Assembly: GCF_039521365.1 (NCBI RefSeq)
Contig: NZ_BAAACF010000001.1
Coordinates: forward strand, 186,001 to 250,000
DNA: 64,000 bases
Direction: 5' to 3'
Source: Clostridium_AW malenominatum
GTDB taxonomy: Bacteria; Bacillota; Clostridia; Clostridiales; Clostridiaceae
Numbering within the stretch: position 1 is the stretch's first letter; each line of letters starts with the position of its first letter. Shown here piece by piece: positions 44,630 through 53,661 of the stretch. Under the pieces are notes generated by a model that ran no database searches, was not told where the DNA came from, and worked only from the letters and a program-made list of their open reading frames with translations. The translations under genes were made by a program, and so were the position numbers.

Positions 44630-47600
44630 TGATAAAGACTTCTTTAAGAAAGGATGCTTTAAGGGATATTAAAAAGTCCTTAGGAAGATTTCTATCTATT
44701 TTAGCCATTGTAGCCTTGGGTGTAGCTTTTTTCTCGGGTCTTAAGATATCTCCAGAGGATATGAAAAATACCGCAGATAAATATTATGACGATTACAATT
44801 TAATGGATATAAGAGTGGTGTCCACCTTAGGTTTAACGGAAGGGGACTTAGGAGAAATAAGAAAAATTCAAGGAGTAGAAGGGGTCTTTGGAACCTATAG
44901 CTTAGATGCCTTAGCGGAATATGAGGAAAAGGAAGTAGTGCTAAGGGTTCATGGGTTACCCTTAGATAAATTAAAAGATAACCATGGAGATTATATTAAC
45001 AGAGTAAGACTCATTGAGGGAAGGTTACCTGAGAAGTCTGGGGAGTGTGTCATTGAAAAGGGAAAAAATGATTCTATAAATGTGCCTTTAGGTACTGTAA
45101 TTAAGGTTAATTCAGGAAAGGATACCCCTTTAAGTGATAACCTTAAAACAACAGAATATAAAGTAGTGGGTATGGTGCAGACCCCTTACTACCTATCGTT
45201 TGAAAAGGGAAGCAGTAATATTGGCAATGGTCAAGTAAGAAATTTTATAATGATTCCACAGGAAGATTTTAAATCAGAGGTTTTTACAGAAATTTTTGCT
45301 ACAGTTAAAGGAGCGAAGGAACTAAACTCTTATAAAGAGGAATATTTTAATGTGGTTCATAAAGTTACAGATGAGATTAAAAACTTGGCTAAAGATAGGG
45401 AAGTTCTTAGATATGCAGATATTTTACAAGAAGGAAAAGAGGAATTAGAAAAAGGTAAAAGGGAATATTTAAAGGAAAAGACTGATGCAGAAGAAAAATT
45501 ATCTAAAGCTTTAAAAGAAATAAATGATGGTAAATTAGAAATAAGTAGTAATGAAAATAAACTTGCAAAAGAAGAAAGAGATTTCAATTTTTCTATTAAA
45601 GAAGGAAAAGAGAAAATAGCTAAGGGTGAGGCAGATTTATTAAAAGGAGAGGCGGAATATGAAAAAGGCCTTAAAACCTTCAATGAAAATAAGGCTTTGG
45701 CAGAAGAGGGATTTAAAAAGGCCGAGGAAGAAATTAAAAAAGGAGAAGATGCTATAGTTTTATTACAGAGTAAGATAGAAGAAATTAAGGCTGCTTTAGA
45801 AAATCCAGAAGTACCTCAGAGCGAAAGGGAAAAGCTTTCTCAGGAATTGCAAACCACTCTTCAAATGTTAACTGGAACTAAAGAGAGTGTAGAAAAGGGG
45901 AAAAGAGAATTAGGGATAAAAAAGACTGAATTGGCTAAAGGACAGGAAGAACTTAATGAATCCAAAGCTTTATTGATTTCTTCTAGAGAAAAGTTAGAAA
46001 AGGAAAAAATAAAGCTTAAGGAAGGAGAAGAAAAGGGTCTTTTAGAATTTAAAAAGGGAAGAGAAGAAATTCAAAAGGCCAAAATAGACTTAAAAAAGGG
46101 TGAAGAAGAATATAAAACCTCAAAGGAAAAGGCAGATAAGGAACTTTTAAAAGCTTTAAAGGAAATTGAGGAGGGCGAAAAGGACTTAGAAAAAATTGAA
46201 AAGGGAAAATGGTATGTATTAGATAGAGATAGCCATTATTCCTATGTAGACTATGGTGGGGCAGCAGATAGAATTGATGCCTTATCTAGAGTGTTTCCGG
46301 TATTTTTTGCCTTAGTTGCAGCTTTAGTATGTCTAACCACTATGACTAGAATGGTAGATGAGCAAAGGGTAAATATAGGAACACTAAAAGCATTAGGGTA
46401 TGGGAAGGGAGCTATAGCTTCTAAGTACATATTTTATGCTTTAACCGCAACATTTTTAGGTTGTGTAATAGGAATAGCTATAGGATTTACAGTATTCCCA
46501 ATAGTTATTTTTAATGCCTATGGAATTATGTATGTATTACCTCCCGTTATCTTAAGTTTTAATGGGGCTTTAGCAACCTCAATATCATTAGGAGCTGTAA
46601 GCGTTACTACAATGGCTGCGTTTTTTGCTTGTAATAATGAATTAAGGGAAAGTCCCTCTTCACTAATGAGACCAAGGGCTCCTAAAGAAGGAAAGAGAAT
46701 ACTACTGGAAAGAATACCTTTCATTTGGAATAGATTAAATTTTAGTGGCAAAGTTACAACGAGAAATATATTTAGATATAAAAGAAGATTTTTCATGACC
46801 GTATTTGGGATAGCAGGATGTACTGCCTTAATGCTTTCGGCCTTCGGTATAAAGGATTCCATTAGAACTTTGGTAGATAAACAGTTTGGAGTTTTATTTA
46901 CCTATGATATGACTGTAAGACTAGAGCCTGAGGCTGTGAAATATGTGGCTGAAGATGATAGAATAGCTAGCCATGAATTAATATTTAGAGAAAGTGGAAG
47001 TCTTTCATTAAATGATATAAAAAAAGATATTTCCATAATAGTTCCAAAGGATTTAGATAATATAGACGATTTCATACATCTTCAAGGACGTAAAGATGAA
47101 AAGAAAATTAATATTCCTGAAGATGGAGTGATAATCACTGAGCAGGTTGGTAAGATTTTGGGGGCAAAAGTTGGAGATGAGATAAAGCTTATTAATAATG
47201 AAGATGATGAAGCTTTAGTTAAGGTAAGTGCCATCACTGAAAACTATCTTTTCAATTATGTGTATTTATCTCCAAGGTTTTATAAGACGATTTTTAAGGA
47301 AAAAGTAGAATTTAATGAGGCTATAGGAGTTTTAAAGAATACTTCTAAGGAGTTTGAAGATAGCTTATCTAGAGATTTAATGAAAAAAGAAGGAATTTCT
47401 AACGTAAGCTTTAACACTGCTATTAAAGAAAATTTTGAGGATACCATAAGAAGTTTAAACTATGTAGTGCTAGTTATGATTATATCTGCAGGAGCATTGG
47501 CTTTTGTAGTCTTATATAATTTAACCAATGTTAATATAAGCGAAAGAATAAGAGAGATTGCCACTATAAAGGTTCTGGGTTTTTATGATAATGAGGTGTC

Positions 47601-47856
47601 TGCATACATTTACAGGGAAAATACAATCCTAACCCTTATAGGAACTCTAGTGGGACTGGTCATGGGAGTATTCTTACATAGGTTTATAATGACTACTGTA
47701 GAAATGGAAAACATGATGTTTGGACTTAAGTTGAATTTTAAGAGTTATATAATTTCTGTAGCTCTAACCCTAGTATTTGCAATTCTTGTAAACGTGGCGA
47801 TGTATTATAAGCTTAGAAATGTTGAAATGGTGGAGTCTTTAAAGAGCGTGGATTAA
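44629..47856 (+). CDS. FtsX-like ABC permease with long coiled coil
   Basis: A 1075-residue protein. An N-terminal helix (about 16-36), an outer MacB-like periphery, and then about 270 residues (250-525) of Lys/Glu-rich heptads form a long outer coiled coil. Three membrane helices (about 560-680) form the first FtsX domain; a second helix, outer domain and FtsX domain follow (about 720-1075). Such permeases act on lipids, peptides or wall enzymes at the cell surface. The substrate is not known. Confidence 0.88.
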   Translation: MIKTSLRKDALRDIKKSLGRFLSILAIVALGVAFFSGLKISPEDMKNTADKYYDDYNLMDIRVVSTLGLTEGDLGEIRKIQGVEGVFGTYSLDALAEYEEKEVVLRVHGLPLDKLKDNHGDYINRVRLIEGRLPEKSGECVIEKGKNDSINVPLGTVIKVNSGKDTPLSDNLKTTEYKVVGMVQTPYYLSFEKGSSNIGNGQVRNFIMIPQEDFKSEVFTEIFATVKGAKELNSYKEEYFNVVHKVTDEIKNLAKDREVLRYADILQEGKEELEKGKREYLKEKTDAEEKLSKALKEINDGKLEISSNENKLAKEERDFNFSIKEGKEKIAKGEADLLKGEAEYEKGLKTFNENKALAEEGFKKAEEEIKKGEDAIVLLQSKIEEIKAALENPEVPQSEREKLSQELQTTLQMLTGTKESVEKGKRELGIKKTELAKGQEELNESKALLISSREKLEKEKIKLKEGEEKGLLEFKKGREEIQKAKIDLKKGEEEYKTSKEKADKELLKALKEIEEGEKDLEKIEKGKWYVLDRDSHYSYVDYGGAADRIDALSRVFPVFFALVAALVCLTTMTRMVDEQRVNIGTLKALGYGKGAIASKYIFYALTATFLGCVIGIAIGFTVFPIVIFNAYGIMYVLPPVILSFNGALATSISLGAVSVTTMAAFFACNNELRESPSSLMRPRAPKEGKRILLERIPFIWNRLNFSGKVTTRNIFRYKRRFFMTVFGIAGCTALMLSAFGIKDSIRTLVDKQFGVLFTYDMTVRLEPEAVKYVAEDDRIASHELIFRESGSLSLNDIKKDISIIVPKDLDNIDDFIHLQGRKDEKKINIPEDGVIITEQVGKILGAKVGDEIKLINNEDDEALVKVSAITENYLFNYVYLSPRFYKTIFKEKVEFNEAIGVLKNTSKEFEDSLSRDLMKKEGISNVSFNTAIKENFEDTIRSLNYVVLVMIISAGALAFVVLYNLTNVNISERIREIATIKVLGFYDNEVSAYIYRENTILTLIGTLVGLVMGVFLHRFIMTTVEMENMMFGLKLNFKSYIISVALTLVFAILVNVAMYYKLRNVEMVESLKSVD

Positions 47857-47873
47857 AAAGAGTTATTTATGAG

Positions 47874-47919
47874 AATAAACATATTCATTAAAGTAGGAAT
47901 GAATATGTTTATTTTTTTA
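47874..47919 (+). terminator. Terminator of the ABC exporter operon
   Basis: A perfect 16-bp stem (47874-47889 with 47898-47913) is followed by a T-run. Confidence 0.88.
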
Positions 47920-48016
47920 TATGTTTATTTATCAAAAAAATAATATTTATAAAATAATAATAATATATTTAGAATAGTGTGTATCGTACAGTATTATAAA
48001 ATTAGGAGGTGATTAA

Positions 48017-48358
48017 GTGAAAGAAAACAAAGATGATGTGCTACTTAGCAGCTTAGTGCAGGAACTGAGAAGGGGTACAATAATTCTAAGTGTATTAAGT
48101 CAATTAAAATCACCGCAATATGGATATTCTCTCGTTGTATTGCTTGAAGAGAAGGGAATAGCTGTAGATGCAGGCACTCTATATCCACTTCTAAGGAGGT
48201 TGGAAAAACAAGGACTCTTATATAGCAGTTGGGAAGTAGAAAGCGCAAAACCAAGGAAGTATTATCATTTAACTGATAGTGGTAAGAATATATATAATAA
48301 ACTATGTGAACAATGGCTGGATATGGTTAAAAACATGGATAATCTTATAAATAGTTAG
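48017..48358 (+). CDS. PadR-family regulator
   Basis: A 113-residue winged-helix protein with the PadR pattern LRRGTIILSVLSQL ... YGYSLVVLLEEKGI ... GTLYPLLRRLEKQGLL ... RKYYHLTDSG. It starts at GTG 48017 behind AGGAGGTG. It is paired with the HAAS-domain membrane protein that follows, an arrangement common in Bacillota where the PadR protein represses its own operon. Confidence 0.92.
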   Translation: MKENKDDVLLSSLVQELRRGTIILSVLSQLKSPQYGYSLVVLLEEKGIAVDAGTLYPLLRRLEKQGLLYSSWEVESAKPRKYYHLTDSGKNIYNKLCEQWLDMVKNMDNLINS

Positions 48359-48370
48359 GGGGGGAAATCA

Positions 48371-49369
48371 ATGGATATAATTAATCGATATGTTTATGCT
48401 GTTACGAGAAATTTGCCAGAAAAACAACGGGAAGACATAGAAAAAGAATTAAAAACACTAATAGATGATATGATCGAAGAACTGGAAGAGTCAGAGCCTT
48501 ATGAAAGTAAAGTGAAAAAAGTACTATTGGAGCTAGGAGATCCTGAAGTACTTGCAGATAATTATAGAGGTTCTAAACGTTATTTAATAGGTCCTAAAAA
48601 TTATGATAAATATATAACTATACTTAAAATAGTTTTAGGGGCTGTATTTATAGGGATATCAATAGGAGTTATTGTAGGAAGTATCGTTGATAATACTCAA
48701 AATATAGTTAGTATTTTTTCAAATTATTTGGGAGCATTGTTCTCAGCACTTCTTCAAGGCTTTGCTTGGACTACTGTGGGCTTTGCTATTGCAGAGCGAA
48801 ATAATGCCAATGATGCAGGAATTAGACTACAAAAGGATAAGTGGACTTTATCGGAGCTACCAATAATTCCAGAGAAAAAAGCCATAATATCTCCAATAGA
48901 ATCAGTGGTAGCAATATTATTTTCAACTATTTTCATGGCTATATTCTATTTTTCGCCTGAACTTTTTGCTGCATATATTCAAAATTCCAAAGGAATATCA
49001 ATAATACCCGTATTTAATTTAGAAATTGTAATGGGATATAAAATATTCTTTGTAATTATTTTCATACTAAGCATACTCAAGGAAGTACTAAAGCTTATTT
49101 CAAGAAGATGGACGTTGAAACTTGCAGCTTCCTTTACATTTTTAAGTGTAATTTCAACGATTTTAATGTTAATAGTATTTACTAACCCAGGAGTATGGAA
49201 TCCAGACTTTGCAGGTGAAATAATTAAGTATACAAATTTAAGCGTTGATTTTAGTAACTTATGGTCAAGGCTAACATCATCATTCATTATAATTATGATT
49301 ATAGCTTGTATTTTAGAAGTATCAACGGCACTGTACAAGGGAGTAAAGTATAACGTAACAAAACAGTAG
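48371..49369 (+). CDS. HAAS-domain membrane protein
   Basis: A 332-residue protein. Residues 1-70 form the HAAS signalling domain (LPEKQREDIEKELKTLIDDMIEEL ... VKKVLLELGDPEVLADNYRG), followed by about six transmembrane helices. HAAS proteins are encoded behind PadR regulators and are thought to act in envelope signalling. It starts 12 bases after the padR stop. Confidence 0.87.
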   Translation: MDIINRYVYAVTRNLPEKQREDIEKELKTLIDDMIEELEESEPYESKVKKVLLELGDPEVLADNYRGSKRYLIGPKNYDKYITILKIVLGAVFIGISIGVIVGSIVDNTQNIVSIFSNYLGALFSALLQGFAWTTVGFAIAERNNANDAGIRLQKDKWTLSELPIIPEKKAIISPIESVVAILFSTIFMAIFYFSPELFAAYIQNSKGISIIPVFNLEIVMGYKIFFVIIFILSILKEVLKLISRRWTLKLAASFTFLSVISTILMLIVFTNPGVWNPDFAGEIIKYTNLSVDFSNLWSRLTSSFIIIMIIACILEVSTALYKGVKYNVTKQ

Positions 49370-49426
49370 AAATTATAGTATATATTAGCAGCTATCTGTA
49401 CAGAATAATCCTGAGGTGATATAGTT

Positions 49427-49687
49427 ATGAAAAAAGTTGGTATACAAAAAGGGTTAAAAAATGTAGCGGATTTTTTAACTAAAGAAGGGTATTCAGTGCA
49501 AGAACTAGGTGAATCAATGGAAAGCAGTGAGTCAAAGTTAGATAACCTAGATGTTATTGTAACAGCAGATTATAACGCTAACATGATGGGATATAGTAAT
49601 ACAGAAACTAAAACTCCTATAATAAATGCAAGTGGATTAACTCCCCAGGAAATAAAGAGTTTAATTGATAAGCATAATAGTAAGTAA
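49427..49687 (+). CDS. ykuS: YkuS family protein (UPF0180)
   Basis: An 86-residue protein matching UPF0180/YkuS: N-terminal 'GLKNVADFLTKEGYSVQEL', 'DVIVTADYNANMMGYSNTETKTPIINASGLTPQEI'. The function is unknown. Its last codons and its terminator lie inside an 82-bp segment that recurs exactly at 53580, so its 3' end marks one border of a 3.9-kb rearranged block. Confidence 0.85.
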   Translation: MKKVGIQKGLKNVADFLTKEGYSVQELGESMESSESKLDNLDVIVTADYNANMMGYSNTETKTPIINASGLTPQEIKSLIDKHNSK

Positions 49688-49758
49688 ATAAAAGCTACTA
49701 AGTATTGTAATAGATACTTTAGTAGCTTTTTAAATTATTTTTTTATAATTGTACTAAT
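49677..49758. repeat. 82-bp exact direct repeat, left copy
   Basis: This segment (ykuS stop, terminator and flank) is identical over 82 bases to 53580-53661. The two copies bracket the tandem-repeat protein gene and the three paralogues. Confidence 0.92.
49690..49735 (+). terminator. Terminator of ykuS
   Basis: AAAAGCTACTA (49690-49700) pairs with TAGTAGCTTTT (49720-49730), and AGTAT with ATACT inside it, followed by a T-rich tail. It is inside the left 82-bp repeat. Confidence 0.85.
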
Positions 49759-49792
49759 TTACAGGAGTACTTATTCATACGCTTTGTACATT

Positions 49793-49828
49793 AAAAATAG
49801 AGATAACCTTTGGGCTATCTCTATTTTT
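49793..49828 (-). terminator. Terminator of the tandem-repeat protein gene
   Basis: A perfect 13-bp stem (49793-49805 with 49816-49828) whose left arm gives TTTTT on the minus strand, 34 bases after the stop of the leftward gene. Confidence 0.85.
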
Positions 49829-49861
49829 ATCAATTTGTAGGAAAGCTGTGATTTGTGAAAT

Positions 49862-51817
49862 TTAATTATTATTTAAAAGATTATCTATTACTTGATTAAT
49901 TTCAGCTTTTGTTAAATTAGCTCCCTTTGCATTTCTTGCAATTATTATAGCATCTCTTACTGCTTTGACATTACTTGTTTGTACAGTATTTATTCCTAAT
50001 TTTGTATAATAGCTAAGAGTTGTTGTTCCTGAATTTATCATTGAAAGTGACGTTATTATTGTGTTTGCATCTGCTTGTACTTTTCTTAGCGTTGAGTGCT
50101 TTTTACCTTTTAATGCTTCATTAACATCAACTAAATTGATATCAGTCACACCAGTTACTCCTATTAATTTATAATCATCTAAGGTTGCTGTCCCTGCATT
50201 TACCGATCCAAATGAGATTTGTATTTTATTTAAAACATCATTTATTACTTGATTAATTTCAGCCTTTGTTAAGTTAGCTCCTTTTGTATCTTTTGCGATT
50301 ATTATAGCATCTCTTACTGCTTTAGCGTTATCTGATTGTACAGTATTTATTCCCAATTTTGTATAATAACTAAGAGTTGTTGTTCCTGAATTTATGGTTA
50401 TAAGTGAATTTATTATTGTATTTGCATCTGTTTGTACTTTGCTTAACGTTGAGTGCTCTTTACCTTTTAATGCTTCATTAACATCGACTAAATTGACATC
50501 AGTTACACCAGTTACTCCTATTAATTTATAATCGTCTAAAGTTGCTATTCCTGCATTTACTGCATCAAGTGAGATTGCTATTTTATTTAAAACATCATTT
50601 ATTACTTGATTAATTTCGGCTTTTGTTAAGTTAGCTCCCTTTGCATCTTTTGCAATCATTATAGCTTCCTTTACTGCTTTGGCGTTATCTGCTTGTACAG
50701 TACTTATTCCCAATTTTGTATAATAACTAAGAGTTGTTGTTCCTGAATTTATGGTTATAAGTGAATTTATTATTGTGTTTGCATCTGTTTGTAGCTTGCT
50801 TAATATTGTATGTTCTTTATCTTTTAATGCTTCATTAACATCAACTAAATTGATATCAGTTACACCAGTTACCCCTATTAATTTATAATCGTCTAAAGTT
50901 GCTGTTCCTGCATTTACCGATGCAAATGACCCTTCTATTTTTTGTGGTAACTCATCTAGAACTACTTTTATTTCATCTTTTGTTAAATCACATTCCTTTG
51001 AATTTCTTGTAATTATTATAGCAATATTTAACTGTTTTAAGTTATTTGATTGAACATTTTCTATGCCTATTGCTTTATAATCATTTATACTAGCTGTTCC
51101 TGTATTTATTTTTATAAGTGCTTCCTTTTCCTTTATTTCTATTTTTATCTCGTCTACTATTTGATTTATAGTTTCTTGAACATTAGCTGCGGTTACAGTT
51201 TTACCCTTAACTTTATTATTTACTGATTGCAAGTCAGAAATAGTTAAAGGATTTACTCCCACTATTTCATAATCATTCATAGTGGCATTTCCAGCATTTA
51301 TATTTTCAATAGATTGTTGTATTTTTTCATCTTCGAATACTGGAATATTTACATAGCAGTAATCATTTAGAATCTGCCCGCCCAAATTATACGGAGCTGA
51401 TCTTACTTCAATAAGATGTTTACCTGGAGTTAAATATTTTATTGCAAAAGTTGTATAACGTGATTGTTCCTTTTCTTGAAATTCAAGTAAAACATCCGTG
51501 CTTTCTCCTATAAACTTACCATCTACATGTACAGTTGTATTATCATAGTAATTAGTATGCTTAGTTTGAATTACAATTTCTTTAGTATTCATATCATATG
51601 TGCGACCTGAAAATTCAGCTACCTGTATATTGTTAACATAATAAGTAAGTATTTCTCCATTATAATCATAACGTCTTTTAGCATCACCTATTGCATTAAT
51701 TTTAAAGCTCAAGCTTGAATTATTATCATAAGCTTGTACCTTTTTTGTGTGCATAAAAGTTGCAAATAATAATATAGTGACAAATACCGTCATGACTTTT
51801 TTATACATGTGTTTCAT
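49862..51817 (-). CDS. Secreted tandem-repeat (adhesin-like) protein
   Basis: A 651-residue protein with a signal peptide (MYKKVMTVFVTILLFATFMHTKKVQA), a beta-rich N-terminal domain (about 35-160) and a tail of repeats. The main unit is 119 residues, starting at 303, 422 and 541 (AGTATLDDYKLIGVTGVTD ...), and each unit holds two related halves (the second with INSGTTTLSYYTKLGI). Two divergent units precede at about 175 and 239. No sortase motif is seen; the protein ends within a unit. Repeats of the form GTxxLxDYxxxGV are known from large bacterial adhesins. It is divergent from the three-paralogue cluster. Confidence 0.8.
   Translation of the reverse strand: MKHMYKKVMTVFVTILLFATFMHTKKVQAYDNNSSLSFKINAIGDAKRRYDYNGEILTYYVNNIQVAEFSGRTYDMNTKEIVIQTKHTNYYDNTTVHVDGKFIGESTDVLLEFQEKEQSRYTTFAIKYLTPGKHLIEVRSAPYNLGGQILNDYCYVNIPVFEDEKIQQSIENINAGNATMNDYEIVGVNPLTISDLQSVNNKVKGKTVTAANVQETINQIVDEIKIEIKEKEALIKINTGTASINDYKAIGIENVQSNNLKQLNIAIIITRNSKECDLTKDEIKVVLDELPQKIEGSFASVNAGTATLDDYKLIGVTGVTDINLVDVNEALKDKEHTILSKLQTDANTIINSLITINSGTTTLSYYTKLGISTVQADNAKAVKEAIMIAKDAKGANLTKAEINQVINDVLNKIAISLDAVNAGIATLDDYKLIGVTGVTDVNLVDVNEALKGKEHSTLSKVQTDANTIINSLITINSGTTTLSYYTKLGINTVQSDNAKAVRDAIIIAKDTKGANLTKAEINQVINDVLNKIQISFGSVNAGTATLDDYKLIGVTGVTDINLVDVNEALKGKKHSTLRKVQADANTIITSLSMINSGTTTLSYYTKLGINTVQTSNVKAVRDAIIIARNAKGANLTKAEINQVIDNLLNNN
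49863..50922. repeat. 357-bp tandem coding repeats
   Basis: Three direct repeats of about 357 bp encode residues 303-651 of the adhesin-like protein and are highly similar at the DNA level. Copy number may vary by recombination. Confidence 0.8.
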
Positions 51818-51983
51818 ATAATCTCCTCCTTATACTCTATTTATATATTAAGTTATTTTTTTCAAAAGTAAATATATATTTCCAATTATTTAATTATATA
51901 TTATTATTGTATTAAGTATTATATTTAAAATACGAATATAATAATATGAAATTTTATAATGATATTTAAAAGGGGAGATTTCT

Positions 51984-52460
51984 ATGAGTAGAATATATAA
52001 TAATATAAATAATCAGAGCGTTAATATTAATCAGAGCCAAGCTTTTGAAAAGGCAAAATTAAATAAAGAAAATGAATTAAGTAAAAATATTACGGAAGAA
52101 GTAAAAAAAAATGATAGCATAACAATAAGTGAACAAAATGAAAATATAATTAATACTAAAAAAGCTCATGATGCTTTTAAAGATACTTGTTCCGATTTTG
52201 GATATACAGAAACTTCACTGGGTGCATATGCTGATATGAGCCTTTATTATGCTATTGCAGTAGATCAGATGAGAAGCCGAGGAATTTCAGTACCATACTT
52301 CACTCTTGATGGAAAAAACAATGATTTTTTACCATTTGTAGATAAATTAAAGGACTTTGCTAAAGAATTAAATATGAGTAATCCAGGTTTTTTACCAAGT
52401 CAATTTTTGGACTTTTGTGATGCATTCAAAGAAAAATTAATTCAGTATGGTTGTGAGTAA
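51984..52460 (+). CDS. Unknown protein, paralogue 1 of 3
   Basis: A 158-residue protein of no family I recognise, with no signal peptide or membrane helix. The N-terminal 60 residues are polar, Asn/Lys/Glu-rich and probably unstructured (NNINNQSVNINQSQAFEKAK ... SITISEQNEN). The C-terminal 95 residues are more compact: KAHDAFKDTCSDFGYTETS, GAYADMSLYYAIAV, SVPYFTLDGKNNDFLPFVDKLKDFAKEL, FLDFCDAFKEKL and a final YGCE. Cysteines in TCSDF, DFCDAF and YGCE may pair. GGGGAGATTTCT precedes the start. Confidence 0.7.
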   Translation: MSRIYNNINNQSVNINQSQAFEKAKLNKENELSKNITEEVKKNDSITISEQNENIINTKKAHDAFKDTCSDFGYTETSLGAYADMSLYYAIAVDQMRSRGISVPYFTLDGKNNDFLPFVDKLKDFAKELNMSNPGFLPSQFLDFCDAFKEKLIQYGCE

Positions 52461-52571
52461 AGTTAATTAAATAAGTATTAATATAAGTTACTAATTATTG
52501 TATTAGGTGTTATATTTAAAACACGAATATAATGATAGGACGATTTATAGTGGTATTTAGAGGGAGCTTCT

Positions 52572-53049
52572 ATGAGTAGAATATATAATAATATAAATAA
52601 CCAAAGCCTTAATGTTAATAAGAGCCAAGTTTTTGAAAAGGCAAAATTAAATAAAGAAAATGAATTAAGTAAAAATATTACTGAAGAAGTAAAAAAAAAA
52701 TGATAGCATAACAATAAGTGAACAAAATGAAAATATAATTAATACTAAAAAAGCTCATGATGCTTTTAAAGATGCTTATTCCGACTTTGGATATACAAAA
52801 ACTTCAATGGGTGCATATGCTGATATGAGCTATTATTACGTTATGGCAGCGACTCAGATGAGAAACCGAGGAATATCAGTACCATACTTCACTCTTGATG
52901 GAAAAAACAATGATTTTTTACCATTTGTAGATAAATTAAAGGACTTTGCTAAAGAATTAAATATGACTAATCCAGGTTTTTTACCAAATCAATTTTTGGA
53001 CTTTTGTGATGCATTTAAAGAAAAATTAATACAGTATGGTTGTGAGTAA
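52572..53049 (+). pseudogene. Unknown protein, paralogue 2 of 3, frameshifted in poly-A
   Basis: Nearly identical to the copies on either side, but with ten A's after 'GAAGAAGT' (52691-52700) where copies 1 and 3 have nine. The frame then meets TGA after about 42 codons. Removing one A restores a full 158-residue frame through to TAA 53049. The downstream part alone has no ribosome binding site. This could be a dead copy, a phase-off state of a slippery tract, or a gene rescued by transcriptional slippage. Confidence 0.8.
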
Positions 53050-53099
53050 AAATGCAGTAAAACTTTTGACGATACTAGTATCTGCAAGGGGAGATTTCT

Positions 53100-53594
53100 A
53101 TGAGTAAAATATATAATAATATAAATAACCAAAGCCTTAATGTTAATAAGAGCCAAGCTTTTGAAAAGGCAAAATTAAATAAAGAAAATGAATTAAGTAA
53201 AAATATTACTGAAGAAATAAAAAAAAATGATAGCATAACAATAAGTGAGCAAAATGAAAATATAATTAATACTAAAAAAGCTCATGATGCTTTTAAAGAT
53301 ACTTGTTCCGACTTTGGATATACAAAAACTTCAATGGGTGCATATGCAGATATGAGCTATTATTATGTTATGGCAGTAAGTTTGATGGAGGATAAAGGAA
53401 TTTCAGTACCATACTTCACTCTTGATGGAAAAAACAATGATTTTTTACCATTTGTAGATAAATTAAAGGACTTTGCTAAGGAATTAAATATGAGTAATCC
53501 AGGTTTTTTACCAAGTCAATTTTTAGATTTTTGTGATGCATTTAAAGAAAAGTTAATACAGTATGGTTGTGAGGAAAATATAGTAAGTAAATAA
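53100..53594 (+). CDS. Unknown protein, paralogue 3 of 3, with altered C-terminus
   Basis: A 164-residue version of the same unknown protein. It keeps the nine-A tract and the shared core. In place of the stop after YGCE it reads on for six residues (ENIVSK), and these codons lie in the right copy of the 82-bp repeat, in a different frame from the ykuS tail in the left copy. The C-terminus was therefore probably created by the rearrangement. AAGGGGAGATTTCT precedes the start. Confidence 0.72.
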   Translation: MSKIYNNINNQSLNVNKSQAFEKAKLNKENELSKNITEEIKKNDSITISEQNENIINTKKAHDAFKDTCSDFGYTKTSMGAYADMSYYYVMAVSLMEDKGISVPYFTLDGKNNDFLPFVDKLKDFAKELNMSNPGFLPSQFLDFCDAFKEKLIQYGCEENIVSK

Positions 53595-53661
53595 AAGCTA
53601 CTAAGTATTGTAATAGATACTTTAGTAGCTTTTTAAATTATTTTTTTATAATTGTACTAAT
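53580..53661. repeat. 82-bp exact direct repeat, right copy
   Basis: Identical to 49677-49758. It covers the end of paralogue 3, its terminator and the 3' end of the leftward 48-residue gene. Confidence 0.92.
53593..53638 (+). terminator. Terminator of the paralogue cluster (copy of the ykuS terminator)
   Basis: The same hairpin as at 49690-49735, inside the right 82-bp repeat. Confidence 0.85.

Noticed and set aside
46518..46862. Long minus-strand open frames inside the permease gene and similar ones inside other genes.
   Set aside because: They are antisense to well-supported genes, have no ribosome binding sites and encode no recognisable protein.
49863..50922. Regular repeats considered as a CRISPR array.
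   Set aside because: The units are 357 bp, coding throughout, and contain no short repeat-spacer pattern.
52807..53049. The downstream part of paralogue 2 as a separate 80-residue gene.
   Set aside because: It has no ribosome binding site and is simply the continuation of the frameshifted copy; the tenth A explains the break.
49677..53661. An insertion sequence or transposon as the cause of the 82-bp repeats.
   Set aside because: No transposase or recombinase gene and no terminal inverted repeats are seen, and 82 bp is far longer than a usual target duplication.
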